From: Gymnogyps californianus
Taxonomy: Eukaryota > Chordata > Aves > Accipitriformes > Cathartidae
NCBI RefSeq assembly: GCF_018139145.2
Contig: NC_059500.1
Location: forward strand, 22,177,437 to 22,241,436
Direction: 5' to 3'
Length of the DNA stretch: 64,000 nt
Below the pieces are notes generated by a model. It made no database searches, was not told where the DNA came from, and saw nothing but the letters and a program-made list of their open reading frames with translations. How positions within the stretch are numbered: the stretch's first letter is position 1; each line of letters begins with the position of its first letter. Of this stretch, positions 32,831 to 44,800 are shown piece by piece. Position numbers and translations under genes: made by a program.

Positions 32831-33599
32831 CATAGAAGTCCCGGCTGTACCTCAGCTGGTGTGCAAAGATGTGTTGGGCTCCAAAGGCATTAAGGATCAA
32901 GTCTGGGAAAAACAGCTTGAGCTGTAGGACAGATCAGCCAGCCAAGCAGTCTTCAAATCATGCTTACCTGTCACGATTGATGGCAGCGCATTCTCGTTTC
33001 TTTTTGACAAAAAAATCATGTGCCTACAAAACAGGTATGCAAAACTTCCACGGAAAGTGGTGTTTCCACAAAACTAAAAAAAAAAAGATTAAAAAATGCA
33101 CTGGTTGCACTTTATTAATTGCTTTAAAACCAAACTGTTTTCTGTAATATTTGCAACATGTTCCTAATGCCTGACATTTACTGCTCTCTCAGAACACAAA
33201 CTCTGTTCTTCATTTGGCAGAAGTAATGGTGCATCAAATGCAAAGAATTCAGGGATTCTGAGGATTTTGAGAGATCAGGTCCGAGTGTGCCAGACTCGGC
33301 ACTACCTCCCAGCTGTTTCTGCTATATTCTCATTTTTCTGTTGTCGCTCTATCCTTGTCTGAATAACTAGGTAATTGGTAACTCTTAAAATGTGCTGTGT
33401 TTATAAATGTGGCCTGAGATGCTCACATGTATTAAAAAAAAAGGGAATGATGAAGCTACTTGTTCCTCTTGCTCCATTTCTATTTATTGGCTGAGGCAAG
33501 GGCAGCCTTGCTGTCCCATCACTGAAGTGTAGTCCGGGACCTAACTACCAAGTACAGCTAAAAAAAGTGTGTAGCAAATTGGCTTAAATCAGCTAAATA

Positions 33600-35030
33600 G
33601 CCTGCCAGATTGCACCGTCTTTATAGGGGTGTGTGACCAGTACCCCCTGCTCCTCACCCTTGGTAATGTGGTTAGCGTAACTAATGCCATTTTATAAGGC
33701 AAGCAGCCATTCTCTGTGACCAAGGGGGTCACGTATTCGTTCCCTTTCCCTTGTTATCAGGCCCTGAAGGTCCTGTGAACCAAGCAGACAAACCAAACAG
33801 ATATCTTCTTCCCCTCCCTACCGGCCTCGAGGTTCCTAGGCGCCAGGGCGATTACTCCCTTCCTTACCGGCCTTGAAGGTCCCAGGCACGCAGCCAGCCC
33901 GGTGGCGGTGATGACCCCATCACGGAACAGGGAAGCGTAACCGCACCCAGAACACTGTCCATAAAATCAAGCAGTTACAAGGCCTAAGTGGGGAGCTTGG
34001 ACCAGAGCTGCTGCTAGACAGCAAGAGCCGGGACCCTCCGGTGGCCGCTGTCATCTGCTTCCTCCAAGGACTGAGTAACTCGTATTCTTTTATGTCTTTC
34101 GAGTCTAGATTAGGACTGTTATACTGATACAGCAAACCATGTATTAAAATCTGACCCCATCTGCAGAGGGTCCAGGTGATTAGAAATTATAAGTTAAGTT
34201 GTATTATAAATTCTGTTTTACACTACTTATAGATTGTACTATACCAATTCTGCTTGTAGAAATCCTGCGCCATTCTAATCATAAATTCTGTGCTATACTA
34301 ATGTCCTGGTTTTGGCTGGGATAGAGTTAATTTTCTTCTTAGTAGCTGGTACAGTGCTGGGTTTTGGATTTAGTGTGAGAATAATGTTGATAACATGCTG
34401 ACGTTTTAGTTATTGCTAAGTAGCGCTTATCCTAAGCCAAGGACTTTTCAGTCTCCCATGCTCTGCCAGCAAGCAGGTGTGCAAGAAGCTGGGAGGGAGC
34501 ACAGCCAGGACAGCTGACCCGAACTAGCCAAAGGGGTATTCCATACCATAGAACATCATGCCCAGTATATAAACAGGGCGGAGTTGGCCAGGAGGGGCAG
34601 ATCGCTGCTGGGGCGTCGGTCAGTGGGTGGTGAGCAATTGCATCGTGCATCACTGGGTTTTTTCCTTTTTTTTTCCCCTCTTCTTTTTTTGTTATATTCC
34701 TTTTCATCATCATTATTATTATTATTATATTTCATTACTATTATTGTTAGTATTATATTTTGCTTTAGTTATTAAACCGTTCTTACCTCAACCCATGAGT
34801 TTTACCTGTTTTCCTGATTCTCCTCCCCTTCCCACTGGGAGCAGGGGGGGAGTGAGGGAGTGGCTGCGTGGTGCTTAGCTGCTGGCTGGGGTTAAACCAC
34901 GACAACTAATCATAGTATCCTGTTAAGAAAATACAGCTTTAATTGTAACTACAATTTAGTGCCATCACCATTCTGCCAAGGATCCCTAAAAGAACCCGTC
35001 TGTCCCCTTAGTGTCGGGTGACAGTGTGTC
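33600..35030 (+). mobile_element. Possible older LTR/ERV remnant around the 34302 solo LTR
   Basis: The sequence on both sides of the solo LTR is mid-GC, unlike the surrounding AT-rich DNA, and reads as one unit once the LTR and one ACTAA copy are removed. It includes CCATAAAATC near 33959, GGACTGAGTAACTCG near 34068, and AGTGCCATCACC followed by AAGGATCCCTAAAAGAACCC near 34960-35000, which resemble LTR and leader sequence. Ends, strand and family are not established. Confidence 0.35.
34302..34904 (+). mobile_element. Solo LTR, avian endogenous retrovirus, with 5-bp target duplication
   Basis: Begins TGTCCTGGTTTTGGCTGGGA and ends TTAAACCACGACA, with TG...CA ends. Flanking ACTAA at 34297-34301 and 34905-34909 is a perfect 5-bp target duplication. 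It has a TATA box near 34566 (TATATAAA), a TTA/ATT-rich simple-repeat stretch and an ATTAAA polyadenylation signal at 34771. No internal retroviral sequence remains, so it is a recombination-derived solo LTR. A second copy lies at 52154-52742. A 5-bp duplication suggests an ERVL-like integrase, but the family is not certain. Confidence 0.93.
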
Positions 35031-38000
35031 AGCCAGTTCACAGGGAAATTCCTCACGGAGAAACAGGGAACTCTAGAAGGTGTGTTTGGCACAACTGGAA
35101 AAGGGTTGGATGCAGTAATTAGGAAACGGGAAGGGATGGTATTCTGGGGAATTGGACTCCTGATGCTGAGAAAGTTCTGCATTGCACACCCTGGCTACCT
35201 TGCTTGAAGGAATATTACTAAATTAAAACTTACTGCTTGAAATCTTAAGTTACTGGTTGTTTTGTTTGTTGGTTTTGAAGGAGGTTAATCTTAGAGTGCT
35301 GTGGCTGAAAGCTATGGAGGGAAATTTTTCTCTTTTTTGGTCAATTGATTTGGTCATTTGGCAGCCTTCTACATAGAGTCGCTTTAGCTGTTTTCTTCTG
35401 CAAAACTATCTGTAGTTAAATTTTGAGAAATGTACAATGGTTTTCTTTTTCTATTGTTCAACACCTAACTTGAGATAGTCTTGACTTTTAGATACCACAC
35501 AAACTTAAAACTCCTGTTGACTTGGTGGGAAGTCTTAAGAGTCCAGCACCTCTGGAAATCAGGTGTCTCGTGCCTATCTTTCAGAGATCTCAGGTTTTGT
35601 GTATATAAATATTGGAGAATAAATGCAGCTAGTACTACTACAGTGTTATTAATTTTTGCAATGTCTGGTATATTTTTATATTTGCATTTGGAAATCAGGG
35701 CATTATGGGAAGTTGATTGTAGAAAATAATCTAATATTGAAAAATTATGGATTCATTTAACTTAGATTAAAAGATAAACAAAAAACAAATTGACAGTTAA
35801 GATCCCCAGTTTCAAAAAGAAAACCTACAAACTCTCCTCTTTTGAGAAATATCAAGCCTATTTTCCGAGAGGTGATAGGCAGCTGTATGGAGGCCTTACT
35901 CCTTTCCCTCCTTCCTTGTTCTCTCTTCATAACTTTCTGGACACCACGCACCCTTCCCACCAGGGACAGTGAGAATGCACTTCGGTAAGGATTGTACTTT
36001 CTACTGCACAGCATGTTCTCTGTTTTAAACATGTTTTTTGCCTTCTGAAACTCACATTTTTGGCTGCAGGAGTGAACTACCACGTAATTCATAGCAGGCA
36101 CCAGAATGTGGGGAACTACAGCGTAGAGTGCTGCTTCCCAAGCAATGTGATACATCTTTTTAAAAGTTAGATGTGGATCACGATACAAGCCAGCAATCTC
36201 AGCTGGTTTTACTGTCTTGCATGCCATACCACAGCTAGGATATCAGCTGTTCCTATCAGCTAGGAGGAAATGGTGTGAGCGAATTTTTATTAGGAAAAGT
36301 CAGAAACTACTGCACTAGGTTTTCCTGGGACTTACCTTGAAGATGTGAAAATTACCTGCAACTGATCCCCCAGAAGGGGAAAAGCTAGCAGGAAAAACTC
36401 AATGTGTAAATAACGAACTCAGAAAGGTTATTAGCAAGAGGCAGAGAGAATATACAGAATGGATGAATTCCTGATCTGCAAAGCAAGCTACTGCATGAAG
36501 CATACAAATGAGAAGATAAAGTGCCAGCTGGGAAATTTAGCTAGATTAGAGAAGATGTGGGGGGATTAGTTTAAAAAAAGAAAAAGGTAAGAACTGGCTA
36601 ACTCTGAGGCTTGGCAGATAGCATCAGGATGGAGGGAAGTCGTTTCTGGAGATTCTTATTGCTGTGTTTTGGATCCAATCTTGCTACGTTGGTATTGGTG
36701 GCTTTGCCAGGAAACGCTGTTTTAGGACTCTGTATGGTTAAGAATTTTAATTCTTAATAAGAAGAAGCGTGTGCTATATTTGCAAAATGTGTGCAAGAAT
36801 TCTTGTGTGTGGTGTTGAACCACTAGTCTATAGGATCTGGCTGAAGAAAATGGTCTTGTGACTGCCCAGCTCATCCAATCCTCAATGTAAAACAAACGGC
36901 TGCAGTAAACAATCGGTCTCACACATGAGCAACATCCTACACAGGACTGAGAAAAAGTACACACTAAGACTAAGAGTGAGACCGTTGTAGGTCAAAAGTT
37001 GGAACACGATGTAAACCTTCAAAGACTACACACTACAATCTGAAAGAAGGATACTTGCAGTATTCTCTGCTTTCATTGTCTTGAAAGAGTATGGAAGTGT
37101 GTTGGCTCCATACCCCAGTGCTCTGGTCATCCAGCAAGAACCAGTGTGAGCAACTTAATTTGGAAAACTGCAGAGACTGAGAGAATATGAGAGTGAGTGT
37201 ACGCATGCTTGCACTTGCAAGTAGTTTGAGTTAATAAAACACCACAGAGACTCTGCCTTGTAATGACTTACTCAATCAAGGTACAATAAATATTAACAGT
37301 TAGAACTATTGCCATCAGTTATTATACTTGAAAGGGACTGTGCAACAAGAGAAGTGCGATAACTTTGCTGACTTTACATATTCATGAGCCATTGTCAACA
37401 ACAAGGAAGATCAAGTTGTGTGGGAAGAACTCGATGTCTTCAAAGACTGAAGTAATAAATAGAAGGATAATATCTGACAGTATGAGAGAAATGCATGTCC
37501 TTAATAACAAGATTTTTTTTTCCATATACAGAAATAGGCTAGGAAAAAATTTCGCTGACCTAATTAATCACAGGATGATGGAGTAGGAAACGTAACACTA
37601 CTGTGAAGCAGGCAAATGGTGTTCTAGGCTGTTTCAAAATACGCATTTCCAGTAGAGATAAAAGATATTGCCAATGGTGCTGTTGGTGTATCAGTTCTTT
37701 TCACATGAATAAGAAAAAGAGGACTGATTAAAACTTAATTAGGTGTTGAAAAGAGTGCTAAGGATACTAAAGGAAATGAAGAAGCTATCCTATACACGTT
37801 AGATGAAAATGTTTTCATCTGGCAACATGAAGACTCCAAAGAAAATGACTTTTCTCTAAATGCAAAGGAGACAGAAAGACAGGGAGAGGTATAAGCCATG
37901 AACAAGTTCAGAGCACTATCTGACGATGAATTGTTCGAGCAGAAAAACAAATTACGTACTTTTCAGGTAAAATTTGATCAGTGGAAAGGAATTGGATGCG

Positions 38001-38330
38001 CCAAGAGGGGCTGGTGCTCTGTGCCCCAGAACGCTGCCACCTGTTCAATACCCCATCAAACAGCCTGAAGTGCAAACACAGGGCTACTGAAAATGTTGGG
38101 GTTTGTTGTAGTTTGTCTAGGCTTGGCTTCCACAGACCAGCCAAAGTCAAATCAACCCGCAGCACTCCTGAAGCAAGGAGCTGGGCCTGCCCAGTGAAAG
38201 GAAAACAAGCGACACCCAGACCACCAGATTGAGTGAGGTTTGCCCAGCACTTGATGGCTGGACTCTAGTGGGGCGCGTAACCATAATTACGAGGGCAGCA
38301 AGCCCTAATTTGGCTAGGCCACGCACTCAC
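35030..38330. other. Intergenic DNA upstream of the MCC CpG island
   Basis: AT-rich to mid-GC sequence with no recognised gene. The 156-codon minus-strand frame at 35757-36227 has no recognised domain and no coding-like composition. Distal MCC promoter elements could lie here but none can be named. Confidence 0.5.
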
Positions 38331-38734
38331 GGTGCCGCCGTGGTTTCTGGCCCCGGGAGAAAGGCCGGCGGGAAGACGGGTCCAGGTGGAGGCAGGGTGA
38401 TGGCGTGCGCAGCAGGGCTGCGGGCAGCCTCCGCCGCCTTCCCCCCGCCACCCTCCAAGCCCCGGCGCGCAGCGGACGCAGCGGGGCTCCCGGAGGGTCC
38501 CGGCCGAGGCGGGAGGCGGGACTGCAGCGCGGCCGGCCAGGGCACTCCGGCCTCTGCCCGCCCGTCCGCCCCCGCGGGGCCGCGCCTGGGCTCGGCGGGG
38601 CCGCGCGCGGCGGGGCTCCCGCCCCCGCCCCGGCATTGTGCTGCCGCTCGCACTTTGCAGGCGCGGCGGGGCTGGGAATGCCGGGCGCCTGAGGCAGCCT
38701 CGCCGCCGCCTCCTCCTCCTCCGGAGCTGGGCTC

Positions 38735-38871
38735 ATGATGGCGGCAGCCGCCGTAGCGGAGGTCAGCAGCGCCGGGAGTAGCAGCAGCGATACCTCCAGC
38801 ACGGGCGAGGAGGAGAGGATGAGGCGCCTCTTCCAGACCTGTGACGGGGACGGGGATGGCTTCATCAGCAG
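38735..38871 (+). CDS. MCC: MCC long isoform coding exon 1 (residues 1-45)
   Basis: Two consecutive ATG codons open the frame. The first (38735) has C at -3. The second (38738) has A at -3 and G at +4, so it is probably the better start. The exon encodes SSSSDTSSTGEEERMRRLFQ, then TCDGDGDGFIS, and ends in phase 2 at donor GTAGCG inside the CpG island. The EF-hand loop continues in exon 2. Confidence 0.94.
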
Positions 38872-41800
38872 GTAGCGACAGCGGGAGGAGGTTCTTTGCG
38901 CCGCTGGGACGGAGCCGTCCCGTCCTTCTCCCCCGCCCGCGCCCCCGGCCGCCCGTGAAGCGGCGTCTCAACTTCTCGGCGAGTTTGAGTAGTTTGCAGA
39001 GCGCAGCCCGCGCCGCCGCCCGGCCGGACCCTCCGCGCCGCCCGTGGGGCAGCCGCCCTGCGGCTTCTGCCGCTGGTAGCGCGGGGTGCGGACCTCCGGA
39101 CCGGCCGTCTCCCTTGCCCGCTGCCCGCTGTGGCGCGGCGCGGCCGGCCCCAGCCTGCCACGGCCGGTACCTCAGCGGGCGCCACGGCCGGTACCTCAGC
39201 GGGCGCCGCGGCCGGCCGGCAGCCCGCCCGCCCGCCACTCCGTCCCTCCCTGCCTCCCTCCGTCCCTGCCTCCCTCCCTGCCCGCCTCTCGGGCGGCCGT
39301 TGGCTGCCGGAGCCAGGGGTTTGAGAGCAGGGCTCTGGCTGTGCCTCAGCACGGAGAGCTTTTAGGGACGGAGGGAAGGGTGGACAAATACCGCCGGGAG
39401 GACTTGCACTTCCACCAGGTCTGGAAGGTCACGCTTCTAACCTGCGTTGTTTTTGTTACCTGAGGCACTAGGCAGGTGATTTTTGCAAGTAAACAAACAA
39501 AGCTGGTCACAGGTCATCTAAGACAAAATTCGTACTGATCTCCCAGATCATCTGGTTTTATTTTTTAATATGTTTTTATCAATATCCTTGTTATACAATC
39601 TCATTTAAATTCCTCTACCGACCCCCCCGACCTCCCCTTAGGTTTGGGATTGTGACCCAGGCTGATAGATTTTGAGGGGAAGTGGTGAGCTTGTACATTT
39701 GCAGTAGATAGTTGGAAATAAGCTGTAATGAAATGTTCCTGTATCTGGAAGTACTGGCAGTGTGTTTTGGTCAGGACTGGGTTTTGTTGGAAGGGTATTT
39801 CTGGAGCTAGTCCTCTGCCCTCACACCGTAGTTTAAAAAATACTGAACTTCCAAAGGTGAGATTTGCCAGAGATGGTCGGAACTTGCATTTTCAAAACGA
39901 AACCTATGCTAGTTGCAGTTAGTAAGTGCCTCTAGAGAGCTGAGTCCGAGTGAGGGAATTTCTAAGTCTGTCATCTAACTTGAAACTTAAGAATATGACC
40001 CTGCAAAAAGGCTAAGTAAACTTCAATCCCCACTGTCATCTCTTTGGAGCCAGAAAGTTGTTGAAAATCTGTAACAGCTGGCAGTCACTTTAAAAATAAA
40101 ATTTAAGGGTCATGATATTTCTTATCTAAACAGCTCCCTGAACACTCTTTTTTCCCCAGTCTAATGATTATTTTGACAGTTGTGGTTCTGAAAGGTAAAC
40201 TTTGAAAACGTATGCTTTCCAACCAGTGTGCTAAGATTGCTTCTCTTTCCATTTGTTCACTTTCTTCATGGAAATTATTCTGATGCCTGAAAACTTAGGA
40301 TGTTCACTTAAAGCGTACACTGCCTCCTCCAAGCACACTCGCTGATCTGTACTGTGGTGCTTTTCTGCAATGTAAACTCAATAGACTTCTGTCTGAATGT
40401 TGCTTGAACTACACTGTTGAAAGCTTTGAAAACTCCAGGACATGTCTGAGGAGGGACATTGGATTTCAGCAGGAAATGGAAATAAAGCCCAGAGGATAGT
40501 GGTTGAAAGTCCTTCAGGAGATGGTGGGTCCATTGTTGAAGGTTGCTAATACCTTGCTTCAGAAGGGAGTTGTGCCTTCAAGGCAGAACTGGTATGGCCT
40601 TGATCAGAGAACATAGTGTTACAAATTACTGTCTTCCCTTAAATTTCCATATTTGTGAGAAAGTAGTGAATGAATACTTAACAAATGATCTTTGACATGA
40701 GAGGGAGTCATTTACTTTTCTTGACTTCATTAGCTAGCCTGGGTAATCCGTCTTGTAAATGGAATGCGTTCCTTGCTTTGTGTAGTGTCTCAATTTCCCC
40801 TCGTGATCTATTTTATGGCAGTGGCTTATGCAGGAGCAGACTTGCCCGGTGGTTTTTGGATATATTTGTAGTATGCACCACTGTAGTCTTATAGACAGCT
40901 CTTTCCGATTCATGAACACAGAGAGTCCCTGTTAGAAGTATAGCAACTAGGGTGTTGTTGTTGTTTACAGTCTTAGTGTTTAGGTAACTGCATCTTTTTT
41001 AATGTAATGAATTAAAATAAAGACAAAAAGGTTACACCTGCTTTTACACTAAACTTAATCTTGCTATTCTGTGCATACTGCTTGCCTTGCTTCTGCTTTT
41101 TCTTTTTTCATACAGGCCAGTTGCTTGGTTTTCCTGTTCCCTCTTGCCCTGCTTCCTTTGCTCATCCTTGAGGGCAACAGTTTCTTTGTTGCCTTCCTTG
41201 TAGCCCCAGTGGAGATGGTAGGCTGACTTCTGCATGTTACTGCGCCTTTTACAGCAGGTTAAACATTGCAATAAATGCCTGGGCATCTGTATAAAGAGCT
41301 GAAAACAGAGAAGCCAGCACTGTAAAATCAGATGCTTCCTTGTGGACTAGAACTCTTCTATAGCCTTTTACTAGTTTGAGCCTCTGTTTCAGAACTTACT
41401 TGTTTTCAATGCAATGAGGTTGAAATTTTCAGTTGTTACTCAGCATAGGTTGTCATATCTCTCAAAATGAGTATCCCTTCTCTTCTGCTTGCAGGGCTGA
41501 AGCTTGTTCGGTCATTTGTTTGCATAACACATGCAGCAGTTTGTTTATAAGATTTCTTTCTTTCTAACTCCAGAGCTGTTAGGGAAGAGATCATCTTTAT
41601 TCTTGCAGCAAAGGCAGGCATTTTGTATGCATGTTTATTTAGTTCATATTGCATGGGGAAAAGAGCTATTTGCATTCCTAATGAAGTAACATGGTGTCTC
41701 AGCTGTGGAAATGCTTTGTTGTGCATCAAACTGTAAACCTCTTCAAATAATAGCAGGGAAGTAAAGGCACAGATGGAGAGGAGGAGCATGTCCTGAGACT

Positions 41801-44800
41801 GATTAATTTTCAGGCTTTCACCTGAGATACTGATTAATTTTCAGGCTCTAAATAGTTAGGATGATATCAAAATGATAAAACATAATTAAGTGTGTACCAT
41901 TGGTGGTTATAACCCAGAAGCAGCTGAATGATGGAGTATGAAATGCTAAGCCTGCGTCTCTGAGCATTGCATTTGGCATGTGCGTATTGAAATTTTGCAA
42001 CATCTAGCTAGACAAAAGTACTAAGAAAACACAAGAGTTTTAACTTGTTGGTTTGTACTGAAATGGCTTTTGCTGCTTTTGGAATTAATATTACTTATTT
42101 TAACGTCTTGCAAGTGCTGGGCATTCTTCTGATACTTCAACAATGAGAGGTAACTTTACAAAAAAAAACCCAAAAAACCCAACTGCAAAGCAGTCCATGA
42201 TTAAGGCTCGGTTCTGAACACTTGAGATCAGCTGGATCAGCCTTGCTGGGAGCAAAAGGCAGCCTTAAACACTGTTTACAGCAGAACTTTGTTTTTGCAG
42301 CTGTAGCTGGATTGTGTTGTTATTAACAAAAACTGAAAAAACACTAATTGCATTCATTTGTTTTGCTTTTTATTCTGTTTGCATTGAAAAGCTTCAGAAT
42401 CGATGTTACAGTTAAATATATTCAGCTTCAGAGAGTTGGTGCATTGGGGAGGACACCTGCTGCTTTTTCCCCTTTTTTTTTTTTTTTTAAGGTCAGTGTA
42501 TGTGGCCTTGGTTGATGTTAGTGAGGAAAGTGAGAGCATGCTGGATTTTTACAGGTGGTGGGCTAGATTAATGTCTTCTTTAGAAACTTAATTGCCTTGT
42601 AGCTTTATTATATGTGGATTGTACTGAAGTTCCATTTAGCACATAATGAATTTCATCTTTACTGCAGAAGTCACTAAATGGGTTTCCAGATTATTCTGTT
42701 CTAACACTGGAAGGTCTAAATAAGGTAATTTTGAATCTGCAGGAAATACTTTTGCTTAAAAAATGAAGCTATGAGCTATGGAGATAACGGCTGAAGAAAA
42801 AATTAATTTCATTATTAAGCTACAAACATGCTATTTTTCTGTTTTTAACTTTTAAGCATGGATGAGTAATTTCTAGGGTTATGAAGTAGAAAGGTAAAGC
42901 TAGTGTTTAATTCGGAGGGAGAATTGTCATCATATTAACAGTAATGGAATGAAATTCTTTTTGTAGAGTTTGTTTGAAAATATTTTCTTCTGTGTACACA
43001 GATTTTTTTTTACACTGGGGTCAATGTCTTACAGAAAATCTCTGGTAAAAGTAGAGCAAGATGTTTAAAAACCCGTAAACCTACTGATTTTGTATTAAGC
43101 TAATACAGCCCATTAAAAGGACATGCTGAAAGACTGCCTCCGTTGCTAGCCCTTCACAGAAGCAGTTAAAAGGAACTTGTTGGATTTGATCTGTTATCTG
43201 AGTGGTTTTAGCGGTACATAGCTTTGGGAACTCAAAACCTTTGCAAGGACAAGCTGATACTTCCCTTAAAATTTTTAATGGGCTGCAGTAGTAAGGCATT
43301 CCCAGCTTTCTTGCTGAGTATATTTTGGCACCCCCTTCAGTGTTTCTGCATCTAGTGGCCATGAGCTATTAGAAAAGAAAAAAAAAAAATCTTTTCAAGA
43401 AGACAAAGTATGTATCTATTCATTGTCTTTTTAAGGGAAGAGATTTAGGCTTCTCTGCTCTCTATTACTCTCCACCACAGTCATTACCATTAAACTTCTT
43501 TTTAGGTGGTTGCTTTTGCTAATGTGCTTGAACTTCTGTGCTTAACATTTAAAGAGATACCTGTTGAAGCACAAAAGGACTGATTAAATGAGAGAAACAA
43601 AATCAGTGTGGGTTGTGTGTGACCGGCCAAGTTACTGCCTTGGCTGTTGTGCTGTAGTTATTTGGGGTATCTAAGACTCAAAATACATATGCTGTGTCAT
43701 AGCAGGTTAGTAATTCCAGCTGACATCCAGTTACAGTTTTTGGTGTGTAATTAAGCTGAGTTTTTGTAGCTGTGGAAGAAACTGTGAAAGTCTTTATTGC
43801 CATAATCCAGGTTGCAAACTAGTGTTCACGTAAACTCGTTTATTAACTTGGTTGAACTAGATCCATTTATGAGATTCTTGATTTTTTTTTTTTAATTTTT
43901 TTCTCTTCTTTCAATTTTCTGTAAGTAAAATAAGTACTGCTGAGAAGTGTAAGTGCCCAAACTGACTGCCTTGGAATCTTCTTCAATAAATGGGTAGAGA
44001 ATGGCCTTATAACTGGAGAACTTTGGAATAAAAATAATCCTTTAGTTATTTAAAACATATGGTCCTTATGTAAAACATGAGATGTTTTACTCTTTATTGC
44101 CTGAATGTGGGCCAAACTTTTAATTGACGGTAGTACAGTAGCACAGAATTTGTCTTGTTGAGTTTGACTTCATGGGTCTTCAGGAGAGAACCTATATGAA
44201 ACAGAACTATGAAATGACAAAAGTGTCCATGATTTTTGTGTTTAAAAAGTAGTATAAAAGTTACTTTTTCCCTAAAACAATCTTTCGCTATTCTTTTTTT
44301 TACTCTCCCCTTTAAAAATAGGTAATTATTGAAAGTGTTTGGAGTGAATATAGATGTTTCCTAAGACTGTAATCTGACTTTTCTCCTTGCAGCTGTTTGA
44401 AGGGGATACAGTATACTTTAGGCTATAGCTCCATATGAAACCACAAATCAGGTTCATACAAAGCATTGTTAGAGATCTTGTCCAAGCATCATATCTTTAA
44501 AAGTCGTATATAAATTGGAGGTAGTGATCTGAGTGTCATAGAAGATGAGTAAATGATGAGCTCAGAACTGCGCTGCCCATTGTTATGAGGGGGAAAAAAA
44601 CCACGAAGAAGCTACTGGTGTGGGGTAGATTGTGAAGAACTTGTGAAAGGTCCTGTAAATAAAATAAGAGAATGAAAGAAGTGCGTAGTATTTAACATAG
44701 ATGTTTAGTGAGAACTAAATGGATAGATACCAAGTTCCAAACTCATCAACAGGGTAACTGTTACACTTTTACTAGAATTAAAGAAGACAGAGGTTTGGCC

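Larger units (their letters stand above)
38330..39300. promoter_or_regulatory. CpG island promoter of the MCC long isoform
   Basis: CpG-dense GC-rich sequence around MCC exon 1 with no TATA box, flanked by AT-rich DNA on both sides. It includes a perfect 24-bp tandem duplication and a CCCT/CCTG pyrimidine tract in its 3' part. Long open frames on both strands (such as minus 38327-39352) are artefacts of composition. Confidence 0.85.

Noticed and set aside
32458..32927. Overlapping Pro/Gly-rich frames of 70-122 codons in the GC-rich block
   Set aside because: Open on both strands because of base composition, with no start context or domain.
35757..36227. 156-codon minus-strand frame
   Set aside because: No recognised domain, AT-rich intergenic composition and no splice or promoter context. 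Likely chance.
38327..39352. 341-codon minus-strand frame across the MCC CpG island
   Set aside because: Same compositional artefact; it overlaps MCC exon 1 on the opposite strand.
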